The notes: a model not told the origin generated them from the sequence alone. Counted from the first letter of the stretch, positions 8,699 to 16,458 are shown. The stretch: 64,000 bases of DNA from Pseudomonas helleri (GCF_001043025.1 NZ_JYLD01000011.1:1-64000); one strand, 5' to 3'. Numbers and translations are program-made.

Positions 8699-9130
8699 TC
8701 ATGCCCTTGTGAGCGTGACTGCGAAAAAATTCTTGCCGATGCTGGGCTGGATGTTGATACACACAGCAATCTGACAAAAAGAAACAAAGGCACACAATAT
8801 GACTCTCATCACATTTACCAAGACAACACAGTCGCCTCTGTACCCGGCTACAACCGTAACTCAGCAATCGCCATTACACTTCAAGGAAGGAATGCAGACA
8901 GGACAACCCGAGGTTCACAGCATTACAACGCCTCTCAGGCTCAAAACAATAGTAGTTCTGGCGGTTTAGTTGGCTCTGAAACCGTAGTAGCTTTTAAAGC
9001 ACTACGTTCTGCTGGAATTGGCAGCCATGAATCAAAATGCGCAGTCTTGAAGGCTCGAGGCTACTTAGGTGGACTTGGAGCAAGCGCAGGGACAACAACC
9101 AACCTTCCCCAAAATAGAAGAGGCCGATGA
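8099..9130 (+). CDS. Rhs C-terminal fragment with HHH-type HNH/EndoVII nuclease toxin tip
   Basis: The open frame begins at a weak TTG, and RHS homology starts at about 8120. The core ends in WVDPFGL at 8695. The tip opens with a CPCERDC cluster, then YDSHHIYQD, VPGYNRNSAIAI, GSQHYNASQAQ and a terminal helix with VVAFKALRSAGI. Paired histidines in SHHI, a third in SQHY and the spacing match the HNH/EndoVII superfamily group with conserved HHH. A metal-dependent nuclease acting on DNA is therefore expected. The 3' end overlaps the next gene by ATGA. Like units 2-4 it lacks the Rhs shell needed for delivery. Confidence 0.75.
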   Translation: MPAPARRDDCGQNIYGWDGDTLAYETRYSDNPGERRLIHYFYEPGSFIPVAQTVENRNLSLVREPSHENGYHIDRDPLWQHQSLAKPFNAMAWYQCDHLGTPMELTDQRGEIAWSATYQAWGLAKEKRTDSAIRENIRNPLRFQGQYFDTETGLHYNRYRYYDPQVGRFISKDPIGFAGGLNVYAYAPNPVGWVDPFGLSSCPCERDCEKILADAGLDVDTHSNLTKRNKGTQYDSHHIYQDNTVASVPGYNRNSAIAITLQGRNADRTTRGSQHYNASQAQNNSSSGGLVGSETVVAFKALRSAGIGSHESKCAVLKARGYLGGLGASAGTTTNLPQNRRGR

Positions 9131-9516
9131 CAATGCTCATAAAAAGAGAAATTTTATTCGAATTATCCTATAACAGGATCGAAGACTTCATAGACATGTT
9201 CAACAAAAAAAATCTTGCCGGACTTGAAGACCAATTCGGTATGAGCCCCGCAATATATAATGAAGCGCGCGAGTACATGGACGATTATTTCGACACTAAA
9301 AACTATCAATTAAAGACACCACCAAAAAAAGAGACCTCGGCCCACCTCCTAGAAGAAAAATTTTTTGATATCTATGGAGTCGATGAAGACACAGACTGCT
9401 GGAGAATATACTGCAAACTATTTAGCGAGAGTGGCGAAGAAGAAATTTCAGCTAATTTCGACCTGATTCACGACAGAGAAAATTTTAAACTTATATATTT
9501 ATATACTGCTTCATAA
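9127..9516 (+). CDS. Putative immunity protein for the HHH nuclease, family not recognised
   Basis: A 129-residue acidic, AT-rich gene translationally coupled to the toxin (ATGA; a second ATG lies at 9133). It contains ELSYNRIEDFIDMFNKKNL, YMDDYFDT and a C-terminal beta-rich part ending FDLIHDRENFKLIYLY. It has no membrane segment or signal. I cannot assign a family; an acidic protein could mimic nucleic acid to block a nuclease, but this is speculation. Confidence 0.6.
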   Translation: MTMLIKREILFELSYNRIEDFIDMFNKKNLAGLEDQFGMSPAIYNEAREYMDDYFDTKNYQLKTPPKKETSAHLLEEKFFDIYGVDEDTDCWRIYCKLFSESGEEEISANFDLIHDRENFKLIYLYTAS

Positions 9517-9532
9517 CAAGTTGAGTGTAGAA

Positions 9533-9791
9533 ATGAAAAATATAGCTCGTCTTTACGACAGCACCGACCACGGTGGAGCTGTCATCAAATCCATCCCCCT
9601 ATCTCAACGGCAAACCAATGGCGGGTAATCGCAAGCTAGTGATGTGCCCCTTATGTAAGGGGCCTTTCCCTATTGTCTAGGGCAGCAGCACCTATTCCGT
9701 GAGCGAAATTACTGCCGTCTCGGACGCCATGAAAACCGCCTGCGGTGCCAGCCTGATCGCCACAGGCTCGCACGCATCGGTTCATCGCTGA
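9533..9791 (+). pseudogene. Second broken PAAR-domain gene remnant
   Basis: From ATG 9533 the sequence reads as a PAAR protein (IARLYDSTDHGGAVI). A frameshift follows in the SLNGKPMAGN segment. The body then continues as LVMCPLCKGPFPIV, an in-frame TAG at about 9678, and SSTYSVSEITAVSDAMKTACGASLIATGSHAS up to TGA 9791. It carries at least two separate disabling changes, different from those in the copy at 1151, so the copies decayed independently. It precedes Rhs unit 6 exactly as the first remnant precedes unit 2. Confidence 0.75.
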
Positions 9792-9844
9792 ACATACAGT
9801 TCATCGCTCTTTAACAGCCCAATAACATTGGCCCAGCGCTGCCA

Positions 9845-11056
9845 ATGCCTGCGCACTTGCTACCCGCTCGGCCGTTTGCTCAGCGTCACCACCCGCCGCC
9901 CAAGCTCCTCGACAACCTGCTGCGCGACTACGTCTGCCAGCACTACACCTACGACGCCCGCGGCAACCTGCTTGAACGCCTCGACAACGGCAAAAAAGCC
10001 CGTTTCACCTGGGACCTCTACGACCGCCTGACCCGCTACGAAGACGACCGCCTCAACGCCGACTTCGCCTACGACGCACTGGGGCGACGCGTAGCCAAAT
10101 ACTCCAAAGCCCACTGCCCGCCCGGCGCCGGCCCGGCGTGGATCGAGCAACAACAGCGCACGCTCAACGCCCAATACGACTGCGGCCGAAACCTCTACGG
10201 CTGGGACGGCGACACCCTCGCCTATGAAACACGCTACAGCGACAACCCCGGCGAACGACGCCTGATCCACTACTTCTACGAACCGGGCAGCTTCATCCCC
10301 GTCGCCCAAACCGTCGAAAACCGCAACCTGTCGCTCGTGCGCGAGCCAAGCCATGAAAACGGCTACCACATCGACCGCGACCCGCTGTGGCAACACCAAC
10401 CCGTGGCGAAACCATTCAACGCCATGGCCTGGTACCAATGCGACCACCTCGGCACGCCCATGGAACTCACCGACCAACGCGGAGAGATTGCCTGGAGTGC
10501 GACGTATCAAGCGTGGGGGTTGGCCAAGGAAAAGCGTACCGACAGCGCAATACGCGAAAACATCCGCAACCCGCTGCGCTTTCAAGGGCAGTACTTCGAT
10601 TCCGAAACCGGGCTGCACTACAACCGCTATCGGTACTATGATCCGCAGGTCGGACGGTTTATCAGCAAGGATCCGATAGGGTTTGTGGGTGGGCTGAATG
10701 ACTATGCGTATGCGCCGAATCCGGTGGGGTGGGTTGATACGCTGGGGTTGGCTAGAAACGATACCTTGACTCCCGGGAAAAACGCCCCTGAATCAATACT
10801 TGCACGCGGCCCCGAACGCAATTTCAACAGAGAAGAGCGCGCGAACATTAATGTTATTGGCTATAGGGATGGCTGCCACACATGCGGTTCACATAAACCG
10901 GGAACCAAAAGCGGTGACTTCATCCCAGATCACCAACCAGCAAATGCACTCAATACTGAAAATAAGCCACAACGGCTATATGCACATTGCCGACCTTGCA
11001 GCTTAAGACAAGCCGGGCAAGTCACACAGGAAAAACGGAGGATGAATCAACAGTGA
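9845..11056 (+). CDS. Rhs C-terminal fragment with DHQP/CxxC candidate nuclease tip
   Basis: An ATG exists at 9845, but the first codons derive from an out-of-frame RHS stretch (the YPLGRLLSV segment is in another frame). This means a deletion joined two parts of the core. From PPPKLLDNLLRDYV the frame follows normal RHS and ends with a variant junction, WVDTLGL, at 10750. The tip of about 100 residues has NREERANINVIGYRDGCHTCGSHKPGT, GDFIPDHQPANALN and LYAHCRPCSLRQAGQV. Two CxxC pairs around a D-H-Q-P motif suggest a zinc-stabilised HNH-like nuclease, but the family is not certain. The gene ends inside the start of the Imm21 gene (GTGA). Confidence 0.7.
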   Translation: MPAHLLPARPFAQRHHPPPKLLDNLLRDYVCQHYTYDARGNLLERLDNGKKARFTWDLYDRLTRYEDDRLNADFAYDALGRRVAKYSKAHCPPGAGPAWIEQQQRTLNAQYDCGRNLYGWDGDTLAYETRYSDNPGERRLIHYFYEPGSFIPVAQTVENRNLSLVREPSHENGYHIDRDPLWQHQPVAKPFNAMAWYQCDHLGTPMELTDQRGEIAWSATYQAWGLAKEKRTDSAIRENIRNPLRFQGQYFDSETGLHYNRYRYYDPQVGRFISKDPIGFVGGLNDYAYAPNPVGWVDTLGLARNDTLTPGKNAPESILARGPERNFNREERANINVIGYRDGCHTCGSHKPGTKSGDFIPDHQPANALNTENKPQRLYAHCRPCSLRQAGQVTQEKRRMNQQ

Positions 11057-11580
11057 AAACCTATACATTTTCAAATTGGATAGAAAGTTCTGGTGGACCA
11101 TTTGTTATCATCGAAAAAAAATTCGCCTCTTTATGGGGCGGAACCAACGGCTACCCATCAGATTTCGATTTAGCTTGCAGAACCTCTAACTATATCGAAG
11201 AGATCTCAACGACTTATACAACCGCACTTATCTTGGGTGATGAACCATTACGCACGCTTGTCGCATATTCTAACGATCACAATCTAATTGTCAGATGGCG
11301 ATGGGCAACTAGCGAGGAGGATGTATTAAGTAAAATACAAAACATCTGCTTCCCAAAAAAATACGAAGATCGAATAGACGTTAATTTTTGCACTGACAAC
11401 CTAGAAATATTTGATTCCGCCTCGACGTATGCAGAGGCCAAATCCATCAACCTAAAGGCCAACGCAGGAAAAAACACAATTAAAACATTCAATTACTCTC
11501 CTGACCCAGAGACATCACTATTGATACATAAAATATCAAATGCCACCCAGAAACTAAAATTGGTCAACACTCAGCTATAG
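11053..11580 (+). CDS. Imm21-like immunity protein
   Basis: GTG 11053 overlaps the toxin TGA. No ATG is available nearby, and the upstream open frame lies inside the toxin. The 175-residue product starts FSNWIESSGGPFVIIE, then LWGG, a D.DLAC segment, LILGDEPLRTLVA and IVRWRWATSEED. This order (WIxSxGGP, LGDEP, then an RW strand) is that of immunity protein 21. It is expected to bind and neutralise the adjacent tip in the cytoplasm. The AT-rich composition is typical of the array's immunity genes. Confidence 0.75.
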   Translation: MKTYTFSNWIESSGGPFVIIEKKFASLWGGTNGYPSDFDLACRTSNYIEEISTTYTTALILGDEPLRTLVAYSNDHNLIVRWRWATSEEDVLSKIQNICFPKKYEDRIDVNFCTDNLEIFDSASTYAEAKSINLKANAGKNTIKTFNYSPDPETSLLIHKISNATQKLKLVNTQL

Positions 11581-11605
11581 AGCCGCAACTATAAAGCTAC
11601 TTAGT

Positions 11606-11674
11606 CTAAATAAGAAGACCACCTGCGGTTCCATCCTAATGGCCAGTACCTCGCGTGTATCGATGCACCATTAA
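11606..11674 (+). pseudogene. Terminal piece of a PAAR gene
   Basis: The codons read KKTTCGSILMASTSRVSMHH and then TAA. This aligns with the MKTACGASLIATGSHAS ending of the other PAAR remnants, with several substitutions. The linker repeat follows at 11681-11733, then a short isolated RHS piece (DADGHRVS, about 11756-11780). Nothing upstream of it in 11581-11605 is recognisable. Confidence 0.45.
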
Positions 11675-11778
11675 CCATAAGTTCATCGCTCTTTAACAGC
11701 CCAACAACTGCATTATCCCTGCACCGTTAATGCCTACACACCTTTCAAACCCCGCGACGCCGATGGCCACAGGGTCAG

Positions 11779-12360
11779 TTGCTGGAACAAACCGTAGCCC
11801 TTAGCAGCTCAAGCACGCGCCTGCTGGTGCGCAATTACCGCTATGACGATGCCGGGCAGTTGACCGACCTGCACGACAACCGCCGTGGCGACATCAACTA
11901 CCGTTACGACCCGCTCGGCCGCCTGCTCGGTGCCAGCAGCCAATACAAAGAAGAAACCTTCGTCTTCGACCCGGCCAGCAACCTGCTCGACCCCAAGGCC
12001 CCGCGCCGGCCCATCCACCACCCGCCGCCCAAGCTCCTCGATAACCTGCTGCGCGACTACGTCGGCCAGCACTACACCTACGACGCCCGGGGCAACCTGC
12101 TTGAACGCCTCGACAACGGCAAAAAAGCCCGTTTCACCTGGGACCTCTACGACCGCCAGACCCGCTACGAAGACGACCGCCTGACCGCCGACTTCGCCCA
12201 CGACGCACTGGGGCGACGCGTAGCCAAATACTCCAAAGCCCACTACCCACCCAGCCCCGGAGCCGGCCCGGCGTGGATCGAGCAACAACAGCGCACGCTC
12301 AACACCCAATACGACTGTGGCCGAAACATCTACGGCTGGGACGGCGAACTTGGCCTATAA
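11779..12360 (+). pseudogene. Tipless Rhs core fragment (unit 7)
   Basis: The RHS core reads EQTVALSSSSTRLLVRNYRY through QYDCGRNIYGWDG in one frame. It stops at TAA 12358-12360, where the other copies continue DTLAYETRYS. The 5' side begins abruptly after a junction with DADGHRVS. The 3' core, toxin and immunity gene are missing. It is the last recognisable unit before the tRNA-Ser gene and looks like the eroded end of the array. Confidence 0.75.
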
Positions 12361-12672
12361 AAGTCGCAACGGCGAAACCACTTTGCGACAACGCAAAAAA
12401 AGGTGTTTTCCACTGTAGACGGCTATAGCCCCACACTTGACGAGGCTGCACATCGAAAAGAGGGCTTTGGCCAATTAGTCAGCGTTCTTGCTCAATAGGC
12501 TCTATCAAAGAAGCTAAATGATTAGGTAAACACAATCACCGGATCTGACCATGCAGGAAGAGAACTGGCTCTACACTTTAGGCAATGCCACTTGCTTGCT
12601 TGGAACTGATTTCTGAGCAGGATCAAAGAGCAGCAACTCTGGGGATGTTCTTTCTGGCTTAAGGTGTGACTT
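12361..12672. other. Gene-free stretch after the Rhs array
   Basis: The first 60 bases after the unit 7 stop still resemble a very diverged RHS continuation (LAYKSRNGETTLRQ in a shifted frame). The remainder holds no frame longer than about 50 codons with recognisable content and no clear hairpin. It looks like decayed DNA between the array and the small gene at 12673. Confidence 0.4.
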
Positions 12673-12858
12673 ATGTCGATTTCAACTGGCATTGCGCGGA
12701 AGCTGTGTGGCGTCTTCTCTTTCAAACGAATCACTGCGACTCGGCGGCTCAGTCGCGATGAAGCCAGCCTGATTGAGCACTACCGCATGCTTTCTGAGTC
12801 AGACCGCATTGCGATGCGCTACCTGTGTACTTCACTTAAAGAAATATCTCGCTTCTGA
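12673..12858 (+). CDS. Small hypothetical protein (61 aa)
   Basis: ATG 12673 follows an AAGG-type ribosome site (TTAAGGTGTGACTT). The product is basic at the N-terminus and then reads LSRDEASLIEHYRMLSESDR, a helix-rich segment. Such LIEHYR..SESDR tails are seen in small Pseudomonas proteins and at the ends of some phage-type helix-turn-helix regulators. No DNA-binding helix pair can be shown here, so it may be a remnant. Bases 12859-12976 after it contain a 39-codon open stretch (LGDALDCWATDIETS...) without a start, possibly part of the same decayed gene. Confidence 0.4.
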   Translation: MSISTGIARKLCGVFSFKRITATRRLSRDEASLIEHYRMLSESDRIAMRYLCTSLKEISRF

Positions 12859-13019
12859 AGCTCGGTGATGCCCTGGACTGCTGGGCTACAGACATAGAGA
12901 CATCGAACGAGATTGTGGGGGTGGCGAGAAATCGCAACGAGAAGGAGGCTGACTTTAAGGCACCTCTGATTGGGTAAACGATGGCCGCCCTACAGTCCCA
13001 TTTCCCAACCCCCAGAAAC

Positions 13020-13048
13020 GACAAAGCCCGCCAAAAGGCGGGCTCTGT
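13020..13048 (-). terminator. Hairpin terminator downstream of tRNA-Ser
   Basis: On the minus strand, GAGCCCGCC-TTTT-GGCGGGCTTTG forms a GC-rich hairpin 14 bases beyond the 3' end of the tRNA gene. The T run after it is short. Confidence 0.6.
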
Positions 13049-13061
13049 CGGTGTAGCAATA

Positions 13062-13149
13062 TGGCGGAGGCGTAGAGATTCGAACTCTAGGACCTGTTAC
13101 AGTCGACGGTTTTCAAGACCGTTGCCTTAAACCACTCGGCCACACCTCC
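13062..13149 (-). tRNA. tRNA-Ser(UGA), CCA encoded
   Basis: An 88-base gene read on the minus strand. The acceptor stem GGAGGTG pairs with CGCCTCC and is followed by G and an encoded CCA. The anticodon loop is CTTGAAA with anticodon TGA, followed by a long variable arm (typical of class II tRNA-Ser) and a GTTCGAATC T loop. Its 3' end faces the decayed end of the Rhs array. Confidence 0.95.
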
Positions 13150-13271
13150 TATGTTGTTGCGGGCGCCATAATACCTGAATGAAACACGTTGTCAAACTCT
13201 CTTGATCGCTTGTTTCAGAGCCTCTGCTATGATCTTTGCTACTTAACATTTCAAACCACAGGAGTATCGCC

Positions 13272-13943
13272 ATGCGCGAACAGGATTACGCCGTTAATAA
13301 CAGCGTGCAGGCTGAGCAGCTAGAGGTTAGCCGCGTCCTGCGCAACACTTACGGTTTACTGGCTTTGACGCTCGCTTTCAGCGGCGTGATGGCTTATGTC
13401 GCTCAACAGATGCGGGTCGGTTACCCGAATATTTTCGTGGTGCTGATCGGTTTCTACGGGCTGTTTTTCTTGACCAACAAGCTGCGTGATTCGGCTTGGG
13501 GCCTGGTGTCTACGTTTGCCTTAACCGGTTTCATGGGCTTTTTGTTGGGCCCAATCCTCAACCGTTACCTGGGCATGCAGGGCGGCGCTGAGGTTGTCAG
13601 CTCGGCATTTGCCATGACCGCGCTGGTGTTTGGCGGCCTTTCTGCTTATGTGCTGATCACTCGCAAGGACATGAGCTTCCTGGGCGGCTTTATCACCGCA
13701 GGCTTCTTTGTCCTGCTGGGCGCCGTAGTTGCCAGCTTCTTCTTCCAGGTCAGCGGCCTGCAACTGGCTATCAGCGCAGGTTTTGTGCTGTTTTCTTCGG
13801 TCTGCATCTTGTTCCAGACCAGCGCTATCATTCATGGCGGCGAGCGTAACTACATCATGGCGACCATCAGCCTGTATGTTTCGATCTACAACCTGTTTAT
13901 CAGCCTGCTGCAAATTTTCGGCATCATGAGCAGCGACGACTGA
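13272..13943 (+). CDS. yccA: Bax inhibitor-1/YccA family inner membrane protein
   Basis: A 223-residue protein with seven hydrophobic segments filling almost the whole length after a polar N-terminus (MREQDYAVNNSVQAEQLEVSRVLRNTYGLL). The order and the closing IYNLFISLLQIFGIMSSDD tail are characteristic of Pseudomonas YccA/BI-1 proteins. E. coli YccA modulates FtsH proteolysis, and the wider family conducts Ca2+ or H+; which applies here is unknown. ATG 13272 is chosen because GGAG lies 9 bases before it, although the frame is open 12 codons further. A terminator at 13961 closes the unit. Confidence 0.9.
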   Translation: MREQDYAVNNSVQAEQLEVSRVLRNTYGLLALTLAFSGVMAYVAQQMRVGYPNIFVVLIGFYGLFFLTNKLRDSAWGLVSTFALTGFMGFLLGPILNRYLGMQGGAEVVSSAFAMTALVFGGLSAYVLITRKDMSFLGGFITAGFFVLLGAVVASFFFQVSGLQLAISAGFVLFSSVCILFQTSAIIHGGERNYIMATISLYVSIYNLFISLLQIFGIMSSDD

Positions 13944-13960
13944 TTGACCCCGCTACACGA

Positions 13961-13985
13961 AAGCCCGCTTCGGCGGGCTTTTTGT
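13961..13985 (+). terminator. Rho-independent terminator after yccA
   Basis: AAGCCCGC-TTCG-GCGGGCTTTTTG: a perfect GC stem with a UUCG tetraloop and T tract, 17 bases after the yccA stop. Confidence 0.9.
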
Positions 13986-14052
13986 TGCCCGCTGCAAGCA
14001 TCTTTGAGCATCTGCCTTTATCATTGCCGCAGATTTGCTGACAGAGCTCACC

Positions 14053-14445
14053 ATGAAATTTGCCATTGCCCTTTATTCAGCAGCCCATGCGCCCTCTTCT
14101 CGCCGCGCCCTGCGTTTTGCCGAGGCAGCGCTGGCAAGCGGTCACGAGATCGTGCGGCTGTTCTTCTATCAAGACGGTGTGCACAGCGCCTCGAGCAATG
14201 TGGTCACACCGCAAGACGAGCAAAATATCGCGCAGCAGTGGGCCGCGTTCGTCAGCCAACATCAGTTGGACGGCGTGGTGTGTATTGCAGCAGCCCTGCG
14301 CCGCGGTGTGTTGAATGAAGATGAAGCAGCGCGCTATGAGCGCCCGGCGGTCAATCTGCAAGCGCCATGGGAATTGTCTGGCCTAGGCCAGTTACACGAC
14401 GCGATTCAATCGGCTGATCGACTGATCTGCTTCGGAGGGCCTTGA
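14053..14445 (+). CDS. tusD: Sulfurtransferase complex subunit TusD
   Basis: A 130-residue DsrE-fold protein. With TusC and TusB it forms the TusBCD complex that relays persulfide sulfur from IscS/TusA to TusE for 2-thiouridine formation at U34 of tRNA. The active-site cysteine is C77 in GVVCIAAALRRGVL, and the N-terminus KFAIALYSAAHAPSSRRAL is typical. ATG 14053 is used, since the in-frame extension upstream has no support. tusC follows one base after the stop, so tusD-C-B-E are co-transcribed. Confidence 0.93.
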   Translation: MKFAIALYSAAHAPSSRRALRFAEAALASGHEIVRLFFYQDGVHSASSNVVTPQDEQNIAQQWAAFVSQHQLDGVVCIAAALRRGVLNEDEAARYERPAVNLQAPWELSGLGQLHDAIQSADRLICFGGP

Positions 14446-14446
14446 T

Positions 14447-14809
14447 ATGGCTAAATCGCTGTTGATTATCAGCCGCCAGGCGCCATGGTCGGGTCCAGGC
14501 GCCAAAGAGGCACTAGACCTTGTGCTGGCGGGGGGCGCATTCGATTTGCCGATTGCACTGATGTTTATGGACGATGGGGTATTCCAGCTCGTTCCCGGAC
14601 AAAACGCGGCCGCGCTGCAACAAAAAAACCTTCAGGCCAATCTGCAAGCCCTGTCACTGTTCGGGATTGATGACGTGTTTGCCTGCGACCACAGCTTGAG
14701 CGAGCGCGGCATTTCGCCCGCACATCTGGCAGTCGACGATGTACACGCCTTGTCAACCGATGAAGTACGCGCCCTAATTGACCGTTTTGACCAAGTGATA
14801 ACCCTCTGA
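14447..14809 (+). CDS. tusC: Sulfurtransferase complex subunit TusC
   Basis: A 120-residue DsrF-type subunit of TusBCD (MAKSLLIISRQAPWSGPGAKEALDLVLAGGAFD). TusC lacks an essential cysteine in this family and plays a structural role. The gene begins one base after tusD and its stop overlaps the tusB start, so translation is coupled. Confidence 0.92.
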   Translation: MAKSLLIISRQAPWSGPGAKEALDLVLAGGAFDLPIALMFMDDGVFQLVPGQNAAALQQKNLQANLQALSLFGIDDVFACDHSLSERGISPAHLAVDDVHALSTDEVRALIDRFDQVITL

Positions 14810-15108
14810 TGACGACCCTACACGTCCTGAGCCACTCGCCCTTTTCAGACACACGCCTAAGCAGCTGCTTACGCGTTCTGGGCACCGATGACGCGCTGTT
14901 ACTGACAGGTGATGCGGTCTACGCCTTACAACCTCAAAGCAGCTCTCTGAAGGCCCTGGAAGAAAAAAGCGCCACGCTTAAGCTTTTTGTCCTCGAAGAG
15001 GACCTGCTCGCACGCCACATCGACTGCCCACAGTGGGCGACAGCGGTGGATTACCCGGCCTTCGTCGAGCTGTCGATTCACTATGACAAGGTCAACAGCT
15101 GGCTATGA
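14809..15108 (+). CDS. tusB: Sulfurtransferase complex subunit TusB
   Basis: A 99-residue DsrH-type protein (MTTLHVLSHSPFSDTRLSSCLRVLG; ALLLTGDAVYAL in the middle). It is the third member of the TusBCD hexamer. It overlaps tusC by one base and tusE by four (ATGA). Confidence 0.92.
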   Translation: MTTLHVLSHSPFSDTRLSSCLRVLGTDDALLLTGDAVYALQPQSSSLKALEEKSATLKLFVLEEDLLARHIDCPQWATAVDYPAFVELSIHYDKVNSWL

Positions 15109-15440
15109 ACACCCTCCTTCTCAACGGTAAACATATCGCGCTGGATAAAGACGGCTATTTGCTCGACCTTAACGATTGGTCTGCCGAGGTCGCCCATGCA
15201 CTGGCGGCCGAGGCGCAGATCGAGTTGAGCCCCGAGCACTGGGAGATCCTTGAGCTGTTGCGCAGCTTCTATCAGGAGTTCGAGCTGTCACCGGCGACAC
15301 GCCCACTGATCAAGTACACCGCGCTCAAGCTGGGCCCTGAAAAAGGCAACAGCTTGCACCTCAACCGCCTGTTTAATGGCACACCGGCCAAGCTCGCTGC
15401 CAAGCTGGCGGGCCTGCCAAAACCGACTAATTGCCTATGA
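15105..15440 (+). CDS. tusE: Sulfur carrier protein TusE (DsrC family)
   Basis: A 111-residue DsrC-fold protein that accepts sulfur from TusD and hands it to MnmA on tRNA. The conserved helix EHWEILELLRSFYQEFE and the C-terminal arm AAKLAGLPKPTNCL are present; C110, the penultimate residue, is the catalytic cysteine. It overlaps tusB and also the next gene by ATGA. Confidence 0.93.
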   Translation: MNTLLLNGKHIALDKDGYLLDLNDWSAEVAHALAAEAQIELSPEHWEILELLRSFYQEFELSPATRPLIKYTALKLGPEKGNSLHLNRLFNGTPAKLAAKLAGLPKPTNCL

Positions 15441-16438
15441 ATACGCCTGCTGCGCTGACATTAGAAACCCCGGCCGAACACCCTTTCGCGCCATATGTGC
15501 GGATTCTGGGCAAAGGTAAACGTGGCGCACGCAACTTGACCCGCGAGGAAGCGCGCGAGGCGATGGGCATGCTGCTCGACGAAAAAGTCGAGGACACGCA
15601 ATTGGGTGCCTTTCTAATGTTGCTGCGTCACAAGGAAGAAAGCCCCGAGGAATTGGCCGGCTTTACCGAAGCCTTGCGTGAGCGTCTGACAGCGCCTGCG
15701 ATCAACGTTGATATCGACTGGCCGACATATGCAGGCAAGAAGCGTCACCTGCCCTGGTACCTGCTGGCTGCCAAATGCCTGGCGCAAAACGGTGTGCGGA
15801 TTGTGATGCACGGCGGCGGCGCTCATACCGCAGGGCGACTGTACAGTGAACAACTGCTGGACGAGTTGTCTATTCCGCTGTGCCGCGACTGGCAAAGCGT
15901 TGAAACTGCGCTCGACACCCAGCATCTGGCCTTTATGCCATTGCAGGACTGGGCGCCGCAGTTGCAGCGCATGATCGATCTGCGCAATACCTTGGGTTTG
16001 CGCTCGCCCATTCACTCACTGGCGCGCATTTTGAACCCGCTGGGCGCCCGCTGCGGCCTGCAAAGCATTTTCCATCCGGGCTACCAAAGCGTGCACCGCG
16101 AAGCCAGCGGCTTGCTGGGTGACACCAGCATCGTGATCAAAGGCGACGGTGGTGAAATCGAGGTCAACCCGGACACGATCAGCCATTTGTACGGCACCAC
16201 GGCGGGCGTCAGTTGGGATGAAGAGTGGCCAGCACTGTCAGCTCGACGCCACGTGAAACCGGCCTCACTTGAGCCGGGGCAGCTCAAGGCATTGTGGCGG
16301 GGCGAGATCGAAGACAGTTACCCGCAACTGGCCCTGCTCTCGACCATGGCCCTGGCCCTTCGCGGGCTGGGCACACCGCGAGAACAAGCATTCGAGTTGG
16401 CGCAGGGTTATTGGGATAACCGCGACAAATCGATTTAA
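15437..16438 (+). CDS. ybiB: TrpD2/YbiB-type nucleic-acid-binding glycosyltransferase-family-3 protein
   Basis: A 333-residue homologue of anthranilate phosphoribosyltransferase of the YbiB/TrpD2 group. It has the N-terminal helical GKGKRGARNLTREEAREAM segment, the glycine-rich HGGGAHTAG loop at about residue 120, and IFHPGYQSVHREA and SIVIKGDGGEIEVNP later. E. coli YbiB binds DNA/RNA without anthranilate transferase activity and is linked to stress, so tryptophan synthesis is not implied. ATG 15437 overlaps the tusE stop. Linkage to tusDCBE fits an operon. Confidence 0.85.
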   Translation: MNTPAALTLETPAEHPFAPYVRILGKGKRGARNLTREEAREAMGMLLDEKVEDTQLGAFLMLLRHKEESPEELAGFTEALRERLTAPAINVDIDWPTYAGKKRHLPWYLLAAKCLAQNGVRIVMHGGGAHTAGRLYSEQLLDELSIPLCRDWQSVETALDTQHLAFMPLQDWAPQLQRMIDLRNTLGLRSPIHSLARILNPLGARCGLQSIFHPGYQSVHREASGLLGDTSIVIKGDGGEIEVNPDTISHLYGTTAGVSWDEEWPALSARRHVKPASLEPGQLKALWRGEIEDSYPQLALLSTMALALRGLGTPREQAFELAQGYWDNRDKSI

Positions 16439-16458
16439 CTCATTTGCGAGACCGCCTC

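Noticed and set aside
1..12360. Regular repetition suggesting a CRISPR array
   Set aside because: The repeats are kilobase-long coding RHS cores, not short repeats with spacers, and no cas genes are present.
13062..13149. Prophage or integrative element at the tRNA-Ser
   Set aside because: No integrase, no attachment repeat and no phage structural genes were found in the window; only the position of the array end is suggestive.
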